Below, piece after piece: positions 23,210-35,909 of a DNA stretch of 64,000 nt. Position 1 is the first letter of the stretch; each line of letters begins with the position of its first letter. Source of the DNA: Chelonoidis abingdonii (taxonomy: Eukaryota > Chordata > Testudines > Testudinidae); contig NC_133769.1 in the NCBI RefSeq assembly GCF_003597395.2, positions 44,499,831 to 44,563,830 of the forward strand. The letters are read 5' to 3'. The position numbers were made by a program, and so were the translations under genes. The notes under the pieces were generated by a model. The model was not told the DNA's origin, ran no database searches, and worked only from the letters and a program-made list of their open reading frames with translations.

Positions 23210-26030
23210 ATCTTCAAGCTCTGCCTCTGTTGGGATGGCTCTCTTCATGATGGGCAAGCAAACTCCACTCCAAGATAGAACAGACCCCATCTCAAGCACT
23301 GCTCTGTGTGCTACAACTTCTGCAAAAGTTGCACGCTTGAAGGCAGCTATATAGAACTTTTTTTTGGTTTTGTGAGGAATTTGATATAAAATTATCCATC
23401 CATGTCCACTAAGTACAGTGCTGGCAGCCAAATGTCATACATGCCCAAAGGTTTAATGTGAGGGTTTGGGGCTGTTTTTATTAATAAACTGGTGGTTCAA
23501 AATCCTTAAATTAACAGAAAAAAGCTCAAGGAAATGTTCTTTACTTCCTAGATTTAAACCACATATCAGAAATTGTCACTTAAATATGGCTGAATATCCA
23601 GTGTTTTATTAAAAAAAATTTTTTTCCGAGGCAGGGCATATCTGAACTTCTTAGAGTGTTAACTATATGTTGTGCTCTAGGGTAGGAAAGAGGAGCACCT
23701 GCAAGGTACATACGTTCAATCTAAAATGTCAGATTTTTTTTTCGCTTGGAAGTAACTGAAACTTAAAACTTCAGTAGCATGACATAGCTATTGTATGTCA
23801 TGCGTGTAGCTACAAATTTTGTCTAGTCATATCTTGTAAGTTTATAGGCAGGAACACAATGTACTTGAGATTATATGAGTGAATGATGTAAACAGGTCTT
23901 TACAATATTCACATGCCACTCTTTATTTGTAGAAGGAAGTCAAGCTGGTATCTAGTGTAGTAGATCTTCTTAGACAAATTGGCAGACAGATGGATCAGTC
24001 AAATATTTACTTGAGAGCTTTGAGTGGCATAATTATACTGGAATGTGTTTATGGTTATATCCTGTTTCTGGAAGGCTTCAGTAATACTTGTTTTCTAGTT
24101 TGGGATTGATGTTGCGGGGGGTGTTAAATTATGCTTTGTTTTGTTTTTTTTTTCTTTTTTTCCTTGAACCAGCCTTGGGGTTGTCCGATTTGAACTGAAG
24201 TTTGGTGTTTTGTTTAGCCACATCTTAATTGTAGGACTTTTGTGAACCACAATACAAGCATCTCCTGTAGTCTGAATATTGGGGAAAGTGATGGGGATTG
24301 CTATTTCCTTGAATATAGCAGGTTGAGTGCTTATCAAACTGCATTAATAACATTTTGCAAGTCGTGTATGCTATATATGACCAAAAATGTGAAGGTAGTT
24401 TCAGAAAATGTGGATGTGATATTGCTTATTTTACTGCATTTTCTCAAGAAGGAATTTGTGGGGTGTATATGGTAACTTTATTAATAATTTTAAAATCCTA
24501 ACAAACATCCTGAAAGCAACTTCATTGAAATATAAGCAGTATGTTTAATTTATGGAGTAGATTGTGGATGTGTTTCTGCAAATAAGTGTGAAATCAGTAT
24601 CTCATTGAAATAAATGGTGTGCTTTCTCTTTCCCTGTGCAAAAAATCCATTTTAAAATGGGCTGTAATTTCTTGGTCTGATCTTTTTAAGGAATTATATG
24701 CCTTCTTTAATTTAAATTTTTATATCTTGGACTTCTATATGTATTTATGTACAAAGTGTCTTAAAAACTTCAAAGTTAAAATCTAAATACAAAGCATCAC
24801 AATTGTTAATTGAACAAAAACCTATAGATAAACTGTGCAGAGAAAACACGTCAGCATTAAAATCCATGACATACCCACCTTTTCAACTTCTCCCAAAAAG
24901 AGAGAGCTCCCAGTTAGAGAAAATTTGGAACACTGAAGGCCAAGGAATCTTAAAATAGTCAATCTCAACTTTCCATGTTCTTCAGCATTAACTTCATATT
25001 GTTTGAGTTACATCTCCAGCCACTCCTTTCTCTCCTCTTCTTCCCCCCCCCGCCACTGCCCGTTCCCACCCCCCATGGCACGACTTTATGGTCATGAGGA
25101 TTTCCATAACCGGGGAATCCTGAGCAGGGAACTTTTGTAGGTGATTTCTATTCCTGTTGTGTTGATTGGAGTAGCACTGAGAATCTGTTGCAAAGGGTTG
25201 GGTTGTCTCTTTGTTCGTCCCTTGCCTTTTATTTTTTTAAATATGTTTTGTCTGCAGGGTGAATATGTTGGACACTACTCCTGTTCTAGCCCTTCTTAAG
25301 ATCCTTCACATTTTCTGAGTGACTTGAAGTATTGTGGTAGCTCTCCATTGCACTTTCTCAATCACCTTTATTTGAATGGTTGCAGCATCTTTTTATGTTG
25401 TGGACTTGTCTCTCAATAAATACTCCTAACTTCAGGCAGAAAAATTGGAGAGCATAACAGTAAAGAGAGTAAAAAGTCATGTGCAGTGTATATTCACAAC
25501 ACAACTTTCAAGTAGAGCAGGTATTTCGGATGAGAGGCAAATTAGAGCCCACAACAAAGGTTGTCTAGCAAAAACTCTGTCTGCTGTGTTTTAAGGCAAA
25601 TGCATAAAGGGAGACTGCTGTTGAAGTGTGGGGTTGTTTGGATGGTTTGTTCATTTTAAAGGCTCAATCTTGTCCCTCTCCTCAGCAATCCATCTAAATC
25701 CACAATTAACTTAAAAACACGATAAATACTGGCAAGTCACCTGAAAGTGAGAACAGGTGTTTGCATGGCAACACAAATACAATTCAAATATTTGTAATAA
25801 AAATAAAGTGAATTCTGTATTGTAATTGAAATCAATATATTTGAAAATATAGAAGACATCCAAAAATATTTAAATAAGTGCCATTCTATTGCACAGCTGT
25901 GCAATTAGTTGCAAATGTTTTTTAAATCACTTGACAGCCCTACTTTCTACCAATTTTCCCTTATCCCCAGGATGATATTCAAAGTCAAATGAGACAGAGC
26001 TACTTAGTCTTGTCTGACAGACCTGCTATA
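23210..26030. other. AT-rich intron, nothing recognised
   Basis: No exon, RNA gene or named repeat could be supported. A C-rich tract lies at 25045-25075. Short frames on both strands look random. Confidence 0.5.
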
Positions 26031-27515
26031 GGTGTCCAGCCGCTACCTATCCAGCTCCCATGCTGCCTAGACCCGGTTTCACAGCTTGATAATGAGATGC
26101 TTCAGCCAGACTTGAAGTCCCTGTTACTGACACTCTAGATGATGTTTAAGTTCTTCAGTCAGAGTCTGCTGTAAATGAGTCCAGGAATTCCTGATACAGA
26201 ACACAAAGACACTGAGCAGCGACTTATTTTTTAGTATAAAAGAGTTCTTGATATGGTTTGTGAAACATAGTCTAGACCCTGTACAGGCTACAGTTTTGAA
26301 GATGCTCCTCAACTGCTTCTTGCAATAACAAAGAGTATTTTTCAAGTCCATTAAGGTCCACCTCACAGCATTCTCAGCTTGCTATCCTCCTGTATAGTTG
26401 TGCTCAGTTTTCTCTCACCTGACTGTTTTGAAGTTCAAGGGCCTACTACATACTTGCTCGCTGGTCAGAGAACCTTCTCCTGCCTAGGATGTCAACATCA
26501 TCCTCTTGAGACTCGCAAGGCCTCCCTTTGAGCCACTTGAAGAATTCTACTTACTTAGAAGATTGTCTCCTAGTTGCTATTATGTCTGTCAGGAGAGTGA
26601 ACTTCAAGCACTTATGGCTGACCCTCCCTTCAGAATGTGGTGCTGAAATCTCACCCTAAGTTCATCCCCAGAGTTCCATATCAATCAGTTCACTTGTCTT
26701 CTTCCCAAAGCACTATGCTATGTCATGAGAGACAGAACTACATGCTAGGTGTTTCGTGTGCCTTAGTTCACTACGTTATCAGAATCAAACCGTTTAGACC
26801 CTCTCTTCACTTACTTCTGGCTATAAATGGCAGTTCCAAAGGCCAGGCCATCTCATCATAAAGAATATCTAAGTGGATAACACTGTATATCTTACTGTGC
26901 TACTAGATGGCTTCCATTGAACATCAAGACTCACTCAAGCAACATCTCCTGCCTGCTTCAGAAATGTGCCTGTTTCCCAAGTTGGCAAGGCAGTGAAGTC
27001 AAGTAACCCACTGACATTTATCAAACCTAATGCATTGGCCTTAAGTACCAAGTTCAGGAGAGCAGTATTACAATCACGGTTTGACTGATATAGCTGGTAT
27101 TCCTCATTCTACCATACGGGAGAAGGAAGGAGTACTACTTGCCAAGTATCTACTGTGGGATCCACTCTGTTATCGAGAGAGAGAGATTATTTACCTGACA
27201 ATAACTGTTGGGTTTTTTCCCAGATGTTCACACTGTACAGTCCATGACCCTCCCTCCAGCTCCAATTTAGGAGTCTTCCACTTATACAGACTTCTTTTTC
27301 TGATGGCATTGGTGGGGGAAGGGTGTGTCTTGCTGTTCTTCCCTCCCATGAGAGCAAAAGGAGGCAAAGGGGGCTCATGCATGGCCCTGACAGACACTAT
27401 GGATCAAAAGACCATTGATCCTGAGCACGTGCACACCTACGGTGGGATTCAAGCTGACATCCTGAAAAATCTGTTACTATATGGTAAGCAGCTCTTCTGT
27501 AGTTAATTCTTGCCC
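26030..27515 (+). pseudogene. DIRS relic 2: recombinase, internal complementary region, right terminus
   Basis: From about 26080 the broken translation reads MLQPDLKSLLLTL and continues through a recombinase N-terminal part. YR-type segments include VVLKSHPKFIPRVPYQSVHL (26634 on) and RIKPFRPSLHLLLAINGSSK with GQAISS (26786-26860). Near 27190-27240 (TTACCTGACAATAACTGTTG ... GATGTTCACACTGTACAG) it resembles a DIRS internal complementary region, and near 27430-27505 (CACACCTACGGTGGGATTCA ... GGTAAGCAGC) a right terminus. RT is absent. It has many stops. It is in the WASL orientation. Confidence 0.72.
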
Positions 27516-29098
27516 AACACCACTTCTCAGAGAGCTTGGATTAGGAAGGTAAAAAAACACCACTCCTCAGATGGGTTTGTAGAGCCTGCTAGGTATCTTG
27601 ATATCTTGGAATTTTAAATTTGATGAATAAATTGCATAATTAAGCCAATTAACTAAGTAAAATGGTAGTGTTTGAGTGAATATTCCTACATGAACACAAA
27701 TAATTTTTCCAGGTATTTAGAGGATTATACAATAAAAAATGTGTGTAGTATCATGAACTGTAATTTGAATCTCATGCTCATTAACTTAATATCCAGGATA
27801 TAATTACACATCTAACATCTCTATTTTAGAAATTAAATACAAAACTTAATGAAGTGTAAACATATCCCTCTTAAAAACCTTTTTGTTTCTATGTGGTTTC
27901 CAGTCTGAGTAACATTTCTGCTTTTTAAATAAGTTTGCGTCTGAGTTCAGGAGTAAAGAGTGGGGTTAAAACTCCCACTTCATAGTTTTAAAAGTATCTG
28001 GAATTACCATGAACTAATTGCTTCCTTATTCTAAATGACTGTTTTCTTTTCAAACAGTGGTTTAGCAAATGTGTAAGCTTTGATTCTGATGTTTATATTT
28101 ATGCATATTGCAAAAATATTTCTTGAGCGCCTTGTCTCAAGATGACATTAGAAATGCTTTATATCTTATACCTACAAATGTGATTAAAATTCAGATTGGA
28201 TCTTCCTCTAAGAGGGCTAGGAATAATCCATTATTATGATCACGGGGTTGCAAGTTATTGATCAGCAATTAAAATATCTAAACAAAGCTTGGTGTTAGCT
28301 AAAGGAGGGGGAAATCTATCTTTAAATGTTAAGTTCAGAGCCAGTCTTTCACCATCTTAGTGTGACACTAGCTCAAAAAGCTTAACAGAGTTTGTAAAAG
28401 ACTGGGTTTAGATTTCATGAAGGGTGTAATCATGTGCAATTCATTAAAAGTTAGATCTAATCTATATAATATTCCATCAAGCCACTATAGTTGAATCAAT
28501 TTGAGGTGGGGTGTTATAGGACTAGAGGTGCTTTTATAAGTTGACTGCCGTGGCACCCAGTTTATCTTTGAGTACAATTCAAGATGCTGGCTTTGACCCA
28601 AAAAGTTCTTCACAGTTTGGGTTCTTTGAATCTTGGAGACCAGGTAACGGGTGAAATCAGCTGTGACATCCAAGCTGAAAATTCCTAAACCAGTTTACTG
28701 AGAAGTCATGGGTATGTGCCCTCAGCAGAGGGTTCTCTATTCTGGATCTGCTCCTTTTTACTTTTGTCCTCAAGTCCAACAGAACCAGCTTCTTGACATT
28801 CAGGACATGTTGCAATGACTTCATATTTCCTGGAGTAAGGAGATAGTTTATTAAAGGGACAGTCAACTTGAAAATCACCCTTTAATGATAACAGGTGCCA
28901 ATAGCACCTAATCTTACTATAGCTGAAAAAGTTAGCAAAAGTTATTTATTTTTGTATGGCTGGCAATGCTCTGTGTACAGTCACTCTCACTGTTTCCCCT
29001 CTTTAGTTAGTGGTCCGCTTTCTCCCTTGCAAAAATGTCCCTTTAACATACGAAATGTATTTTGTGAGAATTATTTTTTAAAAGGGCATCATTTTTGT
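27515..29098. other. AT-rich intron, nothing recognised
   Basis: Ordinary-looking intron sequence without supportable features. Confidence 0.5.
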
Positions 29099-29104
29099 AG
29101 GATA

Positions 29105-30251
29105 TGTGATGGCTTGTACCCCTGGGGGGGATCCAGGAAGCCGTTGGAACTGTTGTGCCCCCAAACCATTCAGCTAGGTTGGCCTCTGCCCCTTCTCTGC
29201 TAGTGACTTACAGCAAGCCCCCTCTGGGCCCTGTTATCACCCAGCATGGCAGCAGGTGGTGCCACACACCCAACTGAGTCACCTGAGTGCTTTACCTAGG
29301 CCACTCATGGACCGATAATGGAGGCACCAGCCAATTTCCCAGCTCCCAGTCTTGCACTGTCTTGCATTGCAAAGGGGTCTGTACGGTGTGAGCTCACTTA
29401 AATTAGTCAGCTTTCCCCTCAATGTGGGGAAGATATGAAACAGCCTTTGTTACCAGAGCTAAGATTTCCAAACACTTCACTCAAAGACACACTGGTTAAT
29501 ATAAAACGGGTTTATTAACTACAGAAAGATAGCTTTTAAGTGATTATAAGTAATAGCAAACCAATGAAAGCAGGTTACCTAGGAACTTAAGCAAAATCGC
29601 AGTCTCTCAGGATAGGATTTGAATCTGTAATATCTCACCCTGACGATTCAAACAGGTTTTAGCTTCCTTACACAGGAAGTCCTCTTCTTTCCTGCCTGGG
29701 ACCCTTTCTCCAGTTAAGTCTTTGTTCCTCTGGTGTTTCCAGGTGTTGTCTTGTAGGGGATCAAGTCCTGGTCATGTCACTTCCCCTTATATAGTTTTTC
29801 TATAGGGTGAGAACCCCTTTGTTCCAAGCCAGGTTTCCAGACCTGTTTGTAGAAAAGTATAGGTACCAAGAGTTCAGTATCATGTGATCTGGTCACAAGC
29901 CCTTTTGTACTCCGGATGAGTCAGACAGCCTATGGATAATGGCTGCCATGAAGTGTTCCCAGGTGAGGACAAGCCTTATCCATGGTCCATTGTCTTTGTT
30001 GGTGGGGCATTAGCTCTGTCTAGCTTCTTCATTGTTGCAGCTGAAAGGCTAGTTGTGGGTGTTTCTAACTTTACAGTATCTTTCAGTAACACATACATAG
30101 CAAAACTTTACAACTTCACATACAATCCAATGAGATATTACCGTTTAGCAGATCAAGACTTTTAGAATAATACCTCAAGGCATATTTTGTACAAAACATC
30201 ATAATTACATCACCATGGTAAATATGAGATGCTTTGGAATGCAGAATGTCA
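29105..30251 (-). mobile_element. Solo LTR, about 1.15 kb
   Basis: The plus strand starts TGTGATGGC and ends GAATGTCA. Read on the minus strand it is a TG...CA LTR with a TATATAA box near 29790 and an AATAAA signal near 29512, so U3, R and U5 are in the expected order. AGGATA precedes it (29099-29104) and recurs one base after the right end (30253-30258), a probable duplication with a one-base discrepancy. No gag, pol or env sequence is attached. It is an ERV- or gypsy-type LTR; the exact family is unassigned. Confidence 0.75.
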
Positions 30252-30334
30252 GAGGATATTTTATCAGAAATTGAGCTCTTGAACAAATCAGATAACTTCA
30301 AAAAAGCCTGACACATCAAGCAACATACTTCAAA

Positions 30335-30795
30335 TGAAATTATGTGGAGAAAGTCCAGCAAAGAGCAACAAAAATGACTAACAGTCTGGAAAACGTGACC
30401 TATGAGGGAAGATTGGGGGAAAAATATGGGTTTGTTTAGTCTGGAGAAGAGAAGACTGAGGACGTAACCTTTACTGTACTTGAAAAATGTTGTCACAAGG
30501 GGCAGGGAGAAAAATTGTTCTCCTTAATCTCTGAGGATAGGACAAGAAGCAAATGACTTAAATTGCAGCAAGGGAGGTTAAGGCTGGACATTAGGAAAAA
30601 CTTCCTAATTGTCAGAGTGGTTAAGCACTGGAATAAATTGCCTACTGAGGTTGTGGAATTTCCATCATTGGAGATTAAGAGTAGGTTAGACAAACACCTG
30701 TTGGAGATGGTCTAATACTTAGTCCTGCCCTGAGTGCAGGGGCTGGACAAGATGACCTCTCGAGGTCCCTTCCAATTCTATGGTTCTGAGATAGA
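30335..30795 (+). repeat. CR1 LINE 3' end
   Basis: It contains GTCCAGCAAAGAGCAACAAA, TTAGTCTGGAGAAGAGAAGA, TGGACATTAGGAAAAACTTC, GTTGTGGAATTTCCATCATT and the final GACCTCTCGAGGTCCCTTCC. This is the canonical order of the last ~450 bp of CR1. It is 5'-truncated. Confidence 0.92.
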
Positions 30796-31710
30796 TATTT
30801 AAAATTAAAACTTGGTTCAATGTTCTCAGGCTACGCTACATGCAGTTCTTAAAAAAATAAACTGGTTTTGAAGTTTGACTAAAATAGTTGATATTCATAG
30901 TGGTTGACTTGCAACATCTATTGGTACAGTAACATTAAGTTAAGAGCTTTGCCAGCAGAGCTTCCAAGTCTCTGGACCCTGAAATGAGACTAAGAGTTAC
31001 TTGTGCTATCAATCTTGCAGAAATTGAGTAACGTGGAGTGTCAATGGAATGCATAAATTGCCATATGTGAGGCCCTAAGTGGTGGTTGATGTGGAAGAGT
31101 AGGAATTTGCTGCTTTTCCCAAGATGCTAAAACATTACTTGCTGCAGAAGAAGCAAAACTTTCTGAAAAATGAAGCTGTTTCTAGGCTTTAAAAATCCCA
31201 TTGGAGACACCCCTCAATTGTTTTTAATTGTTTTAACTAACCTCATCTTAAATTCTAGAGTTGACAGGACACACGTTAATTAACATGTGAAAACATCATT
31301 AAAAATCCTACTGTAAGCAAGTCCTAATTGAATCAATCTCTCTATTGAGTGTTGTAGCTTTCACATTAACTTTTGCATAGGTGCTTTGCAAATTGATACT
31401 AACTCCATCAGCTACACAATTACCTAGTTACCTATCTGCCTCTTCTTGTATTCATTTCTACTAGCTGGTGTCTGGTTAAGAACTCTCAAAATCCTGTTCT
31501 TTTTAAAAGAACATCTAGAGGAGCTTACATAAGGATATAAAAAAATAAATGTTTAGACCTTCTGAGCTCTGCTACAACTGATGATTGGTTGCTTCCTGAT
31601 CTAGAGAAACCTACACCTAGTTTGATTCTATGGAAGAAGGAATGTGGAACTTTTAATTTTAAGCTTTAACCAATGTGAATTTTCTCATCTTTTTTTTTTT
31701 TTTTTTTTAG

Positions 31711-31845
31711 ACAATGTCTTCAGCAGTTGTCCAGATATATGCAGCAGATCGCAATGCCATGTGGTCAAAAAAATGCTGTGGAGTAGCCTGCCTTGTAAAA
31801 GACAATCCACAAAGGTCTTATTTTATCAGAATATTTGACATCAAG
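31711..31845 (+). CDS. WASL: WASL exon 2 (first WH1/EVH1 core exon)
   Basis: This 135-nt exon has 45 codons and is phase 0 at both ends. It follows a T-rich tract of about 20 bases ending in AG and is followed by GTGAGA. It reads TMSSAVVQIYAADRNAMWSK, then a Lys-Cys-Cys-Gly-Val-Ala stretch, and ends in FIRIFDIK. This is the amino half of the N-WASP WH1 (EVH1) domain, which binds the WIP family through a proline-rich ligand. From memory, mammalian N-WASP has Cys where this exon has Ala in 'RNAMW', and Ser where it has the second Cys of 'KKCCG'. These are ordinary species differences unless other turtles disagree. Identity is certain from the continuous match and correct splice sites. Confidence 0.97.
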
Positions 31846-31904
31846 GTGAGAAACTTTTCTGTCTAATTTTTTTACTTGCTACGGTAAGTCATTTTATAGT
31901 AAAT

Positions 31905-33335
31905 GTGACATTTCCTTGAATTGTTTGTATGAATTTCATAAAGGGATCTTATAAAGTGAGTAATGCAAGAGTTATGCCTATTAGATTTTAGTATGACTTT
32001 GATAAAGTCCCATGTGACATTTTGATAGCAAACTAGGAAAATATGGTCTCGATGGAAATTACTAGGAGTGGTGTGTATAGCTGACTGAACGACTATACTC
32101 AGAATCAATGGCTTACTGTCAAACTGGGAGGACCTATCAAGTGGCATCCCACAGGAGTCTGTGCTGGGTCCAGTAATAATTAATATTTTTATTAATAACT
32201 TGGATGATGGAATGGAGTCTTCCTATAAAATTTGTGGATGACACCAAGCTGGGAGGAGTTGTAGGTACTATGGAGAACAGGATTGTAATTCAAAATGATT
32301 TTGATAAATTGCAGAATTGATATGAAATCTACACTATGAAATTCGGTAAAGACAAGTGGATAGTACTTAAGTATGAAAATCAAATGCCAAATACAAAATG
32401 GGGAATAACTGGTGAGGGAATACTGCAGAAAAGAATCTGAGTGGTGTAGTGGGTCACAAATTGAACATGAGTCAGCAGTGTGGTGCTGTTGTAAAAAAAT
32501 GTATTTAATAGGAGTGCCATGTATAAGATATGGGAAGTAATTGTTCAGCTCTGCTTATCATTGGTGAGGCCTCCACTTCAGTTGTGGGCACGACACATAT
32601 AGAAAGGATGTAGACAAATTGGAGATACAGCAGAAGATAGCAACAAAGAAAGGTGAAACAAGAAATGTGCAGTTCTAGAGAAGAGAAGGCAATGAATGAG
32701 GGAGACACATTTTTCATATATGTAAAAGGCTAACAAAATGGACAGTGATCAGTCGTTCTCCCTGACCAAGAAGTAATCCTCTTAGTTTGCAGCAAGCAGG
32801 GGTGAAAGTAAGCTGATGTGGGCCACTACAGTGTGCTGGTAAAGTCGCTGCTAGTACCGGCCTGTACCCAGCTGACCTTAAAGTGCTGCCCCTTTTGCGC
32901 CCCCCTCCCTCATCAGCAGTCCTGCCAGATCCCTACCGTGCTGCCATGGCAAAGGACCCTGCTTAAAGCGCTGCCGCGGCGTGGGCCGGGTAGTGCAGAT
33001 GGGCTGGCTGGGGAATGCTGACCCCCCAGCTCTGCCCCTTCTGCCCAAGGCGCCGGCCCGCGTACTGGTAAGTCCTGTGTTCTACTTTTACCCCTGGAAG
33101 CAAGGAAGATGTAGAAAGCTTTTCCTAGTATCTAACCTAATTGTAAGGATAGTTAAGCTCTGGAACAGGTTACTAGTGAGGTTGTGGAATCCTTTATCCT
33201 TGGAGGTTTTTAAGGACAGGTAAGGCAAACATTTGTTGGGTATGGTCTAGATATACTTATTCCTGCCTTAGCACAGAGAGATGGTTTAGATGATCTTTTG
33301 AGGTCCCTTCTAGCCCTATGTTTCTATGATGGGGG
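31905..33335 (+). repeat. CR1 LINE, 3' part, split by a hAT element
   Basis: CR1 sequence runs from about 31905 to 32796 and resumes at 33097-33335. Markers in order are TGGCTTACTGTCAAACTGGG, TTTGTGGATGACACCAAGCT, GTATGAAAATCAAATGCC, GCTCTGGAACAGGTTACTAG and GATCTTTTGAGGTCCC. The first part still shows traces of the RT C-terminus, but frames are broken. It begins just 60 bp after WASL exon 2. Confidence 0.9.
32797..33096. mobile_element. hAT MITE nested in CR1, 300 bp
   Basis: The left end is CAGGGGTGAAAGTA and the right end, on the minus strand, is CAGGGGTAAAAGTA. Flanks GCAGCAAG (32789-32796) and GAAGCAAG (33097-33104) are an 8-bp duplication with one change, and both match the CR1 sequence expected at that point. 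The interior is GC-rich and non-coding. Confidence 0.88.
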
Positions 33336-33562
33336 AGGAGAGGAAATTGTAGGGGGCATTTTTCATATTTAAGTATGCTGTGTAACTGACATTTTTAAAT
33401 TCATATTTTAAATTAAACTGACAGACACTTTTTTTTCATTTCTAAGCATCGTTTCATCTGAGCCATAATTTTAAAGAGAGGCTCCTGTGAGCTGTTTCTA
33501 GAGGAAATCATGGGGAGTTGGTGCAGTATCACTGGTACGCCAACTCTGAGCAGTTATCTAGA

Positions 33563-33896
33563 CAAGGGATCGGCAACCTTTGGCACATGGCCAGTCAGAG
33601 AAATCTGCTGGCGGGCTGGGATGGTTTGTTTACCTTCAGCATCCACAGGTTCGGCCTATCACAGCTCCCACTGACTGCGGTTTGCTGTTCCAGGCCAGTG
33701 GGGGCTGTGAGAAATGGTATGGGCCAAGGGATGTGCTGGCTGCTGCTTCCCGTAGCCCCCATTGGCCTGGAATGGTGAACCACAGCCAGTGGGAGCTGTG
33801 ATAGGCCGAACCTGTGGATGCTGAAGGTAAACAAACCATCCCGTCCTGCCAGCGGCTTTCTGTGATGGGCCACCTGTCAAAGGTTGACGATCCCTG
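33563..33896. mobile_element. Palindromic hAT-like MITE, 334 bp
   Basis: The ends are CAAGGGATCGGCAACCTTTG and (minus strand) CAGGGATCGTCAACCTTTGA. The two halves are near-perfect inverted copies: GTTTGTTTACCTTCAGCATC and CGGCCTATCACAGCTCCCAC occur on both strands. This palindrome explains the similar open frames on both strands. The 8-bp duplication is not clear. Confidence 0.82.
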
Positions 33897-33973
33897 GTCC
33901 AAACCAAGTAGGTGTCACAACCTGAGAGTATCTGTTTTGGAAAGTGCTGAATAAACAAAAGTATACCCTATAG

Positions 33974-34284
33974 CAGGGGTAGGCAACCTATGGCACAGGT
34001 GCCGAAGTCAGCATGCAAGCTGATTTTCAGTGGCACTCACACTGCCCGGGTCCTGGCTGCCAGTCCGGGGGGCTCTGCATTTTAATTTAATTTTAAATGA
34101 AGCTTCTTAAACATTTTAAAAGCCTTATTTACTATACATAAAACAATAGTTTAGTTATATATTATAGACTTATAGAAAGAGACCTTCTAAAAACGTTAAA
34201 ATGTATTACTGGCACGAAAAACCTTAAATTAGAGTTAAAAAATGAAGACTTGGCACACCACTTCCGAAAGGTTGCCTACCCCGG
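33974..34284. mobile_element. hAT MITE, 311 bp, perfect 8-bp duplication
   Basis: CCCTATAG occurs at 33966-33973 and 34285-34292. Termini are CAGGGGTAGGCAACC and (minus strand) CCGGGGTAGGCAACC. The interior contains CCCGGGTCCTGGCTGCC and AT-rich sequence. It is non-coding. Confidence 0.9.
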
Positions 34285-34689
34285 CCCTATAGCATGTACT
34301 GTACAATAGATTTTCCCATTGTACCCTGCTAATGTGTCTCAATTCAGACAAAGCTTTCAAAGATGCCTAAATCGCATGTTCAAAAGAGACTTGAGCACCA
34401 AGGAGCCATATGTCTGATTTTTGTCACTTGATCATTAGGCACTGGACTGAGACCACCTATTGTTTTGATATTGAACTCTTGTAACACCTTTCATTCAGTC
34501 ATTTTAGAACACTTCACAAAGGTGAAATTTTGTAGTCTTCCAATTGTTACAAACCTGACCTTAATGTGACACAGCAACCTGTGAATGAAAGGTTCCATAG
34601 CCCCTGTCTTATTTTGTCCCATTATTTAGATTTTGACGAGTGTCATTGTATATGTATAAAATTTTGAAAGATATAGTGTATTGATAAAA

Positions 34690-34835
34690 GAACAGGAGTA
34701 CTTGTGGCACCTTAGAGACTAACAAATTTATTTCAGCATGAGCTTTCATGAGCTACAGCTCACTTCTTTGGATGCACAGAATGGAACACAGACTTTTTGC
34801 GGATACAGACTAACACGTCTGCTACTCTGAAACCA
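34690..34835 (+). repeat. Penelope-like element terminal fragment
   Basis: It reads ACAGGAGTACTTGTGGCACC, AGCATGAGCTTTCATGAGCT and CAGACTAACACGTCTGCTAC. It matches 9537-9598 over the shared part. There is no coding sequence. Confidence 0.65.
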
Positions 34836-34924
34836 GTGTATTGATGATATCTGAAAACTTGGGCAATAATATAGTAACCTGTACGAATAATTTGGCTTTC
34901 CTGCAAGCTCCAGTAATCATCATC

Positions 34925-35065
34925 TGATTTAGATTGTAAGCTCGGTGGGGAAGACACCATCTCTTCTTTTTGTGTGTGTGTCTGTGTGTGTACATGCAGT
35001 ATCTACCAAAATAGGGCTGTGATCTCCAGTTGTGGCCTCTGAGCACTATTGCAATACAAGTTTGT
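34925..35065 (+). repeat. Old amniote repeat (MIR/L3-like tail)
   Basis: GATTGTAAGCTCGGTGGGGA, then TGCAGTATCTACCAAAATAG and GGCCTCTGAGCACTATTGCA. The same order is at 60390-60515 and inverted at 62205-62305. A (TG)n stretch lies at 34970-34990. It ends 74 bp before WASL exon 3. Confidence 0.6.
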
Positions 35066-35138
35066 CTAGTCAGTCTTTGTAATTAAAAAAAAAAAAAAAT
35101 TCTTCAGTTTTCAGTATCTGCATTTCTTTCCTTTCCAG

Positions 35139-35225
35139 GATGGGAAACTATTGTGGGAGCAGGAACTGTACAATAATTTTGTATATAATAGTCCTAGAGG
35201 ATATTTTCATACCTTTGCTGGAGAT
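35139..35225 (+). CDS. WASL: WASL exon 3 (WH1 domain)
   Basis: This 87-nt exon has 29 codons and is phase 0 at both ends. The acceptor is CTTTCCAG and the donor GTAAGT. It reads DGKLLWEQELYNNF and continues through VYNSPRGYFHTFAGD. It supplies the central beta-strands of the WH1 domain. The residues match the family almost exactly, and the exon joins exon 2 (...FDIK) and exon 4 (TCQVGLNF...) without a frame change. Confidence 0.97.
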
Positions 35226-35909
35226 GTAAGTTTCAGTATTTACTTAATTCTTTGAAATCTTTGTCCTGCTTTTTTTCTTTGCACAATAGCTTCTTTTTAT
35301 ATATCATGTTTTTCACCTTTCACTTTGTAAATCAAGTAATTTTATAAAGTACAGTATCACCTATATCTTCTTGCTAGCAACTTGTTGCAGAGTTAATTAT
35401 AAATAAGAACTTTTTCTAATGTCAGTGGTAAAATAGAAAATCTAAACTGCAAATGGAACAGGAGCACAAAAACACCTCTTTAATGTGCTCTTTCTCTGAC
35501 AAAGAAATAGCACCTTCAGTTGCAACTGATAGTTGCTTCATTAGTGTCACCAAAGAAGCATTTTCAGGGACATAAGCAATTTTTATGTATCCTTAACATA
35601 ATTTTCTTTTTTGTCATTCTGTGTACTTTAAATATTGCTAAGATCTGACAAAATGTGGACTTTGTTAGGAAAAAAAAAATCACAATTTGAATATATTTTT
35701 TAATTGGGCGTTAGTATTTGCTTCTACATTCTTCACTTAAAATTATAAGGTGATGAGTCTTAATTGTTTCCAACTTATTCCTTCATAAAAAAAATCTGTT
35801 CACTTAAATTATGAAATATACTAAAAATTAAGCTTTTTTAAAAAAAAAATCTTATAAACAACTTTCTTCATCTCTAGTGGGGGGCAAAACTGATTATGTT
35901 TTCTTTCAG

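Noticed and set aside
1..31710. WASL exon 1
   Set aside because: No GC-rich segment with the N-terminal residues followed by a donor in phase 0 was seen; the GC-rich blocks at 5.6, 9.2 and 12.3 kb do not encode it.
33518..33958. Several similar open frames on both strands (73-99 codons)
   Set aside because: They are produced by the palindromic MITE at 33563-33896; the same residues appear from both strands because the DNA is self-complementary.
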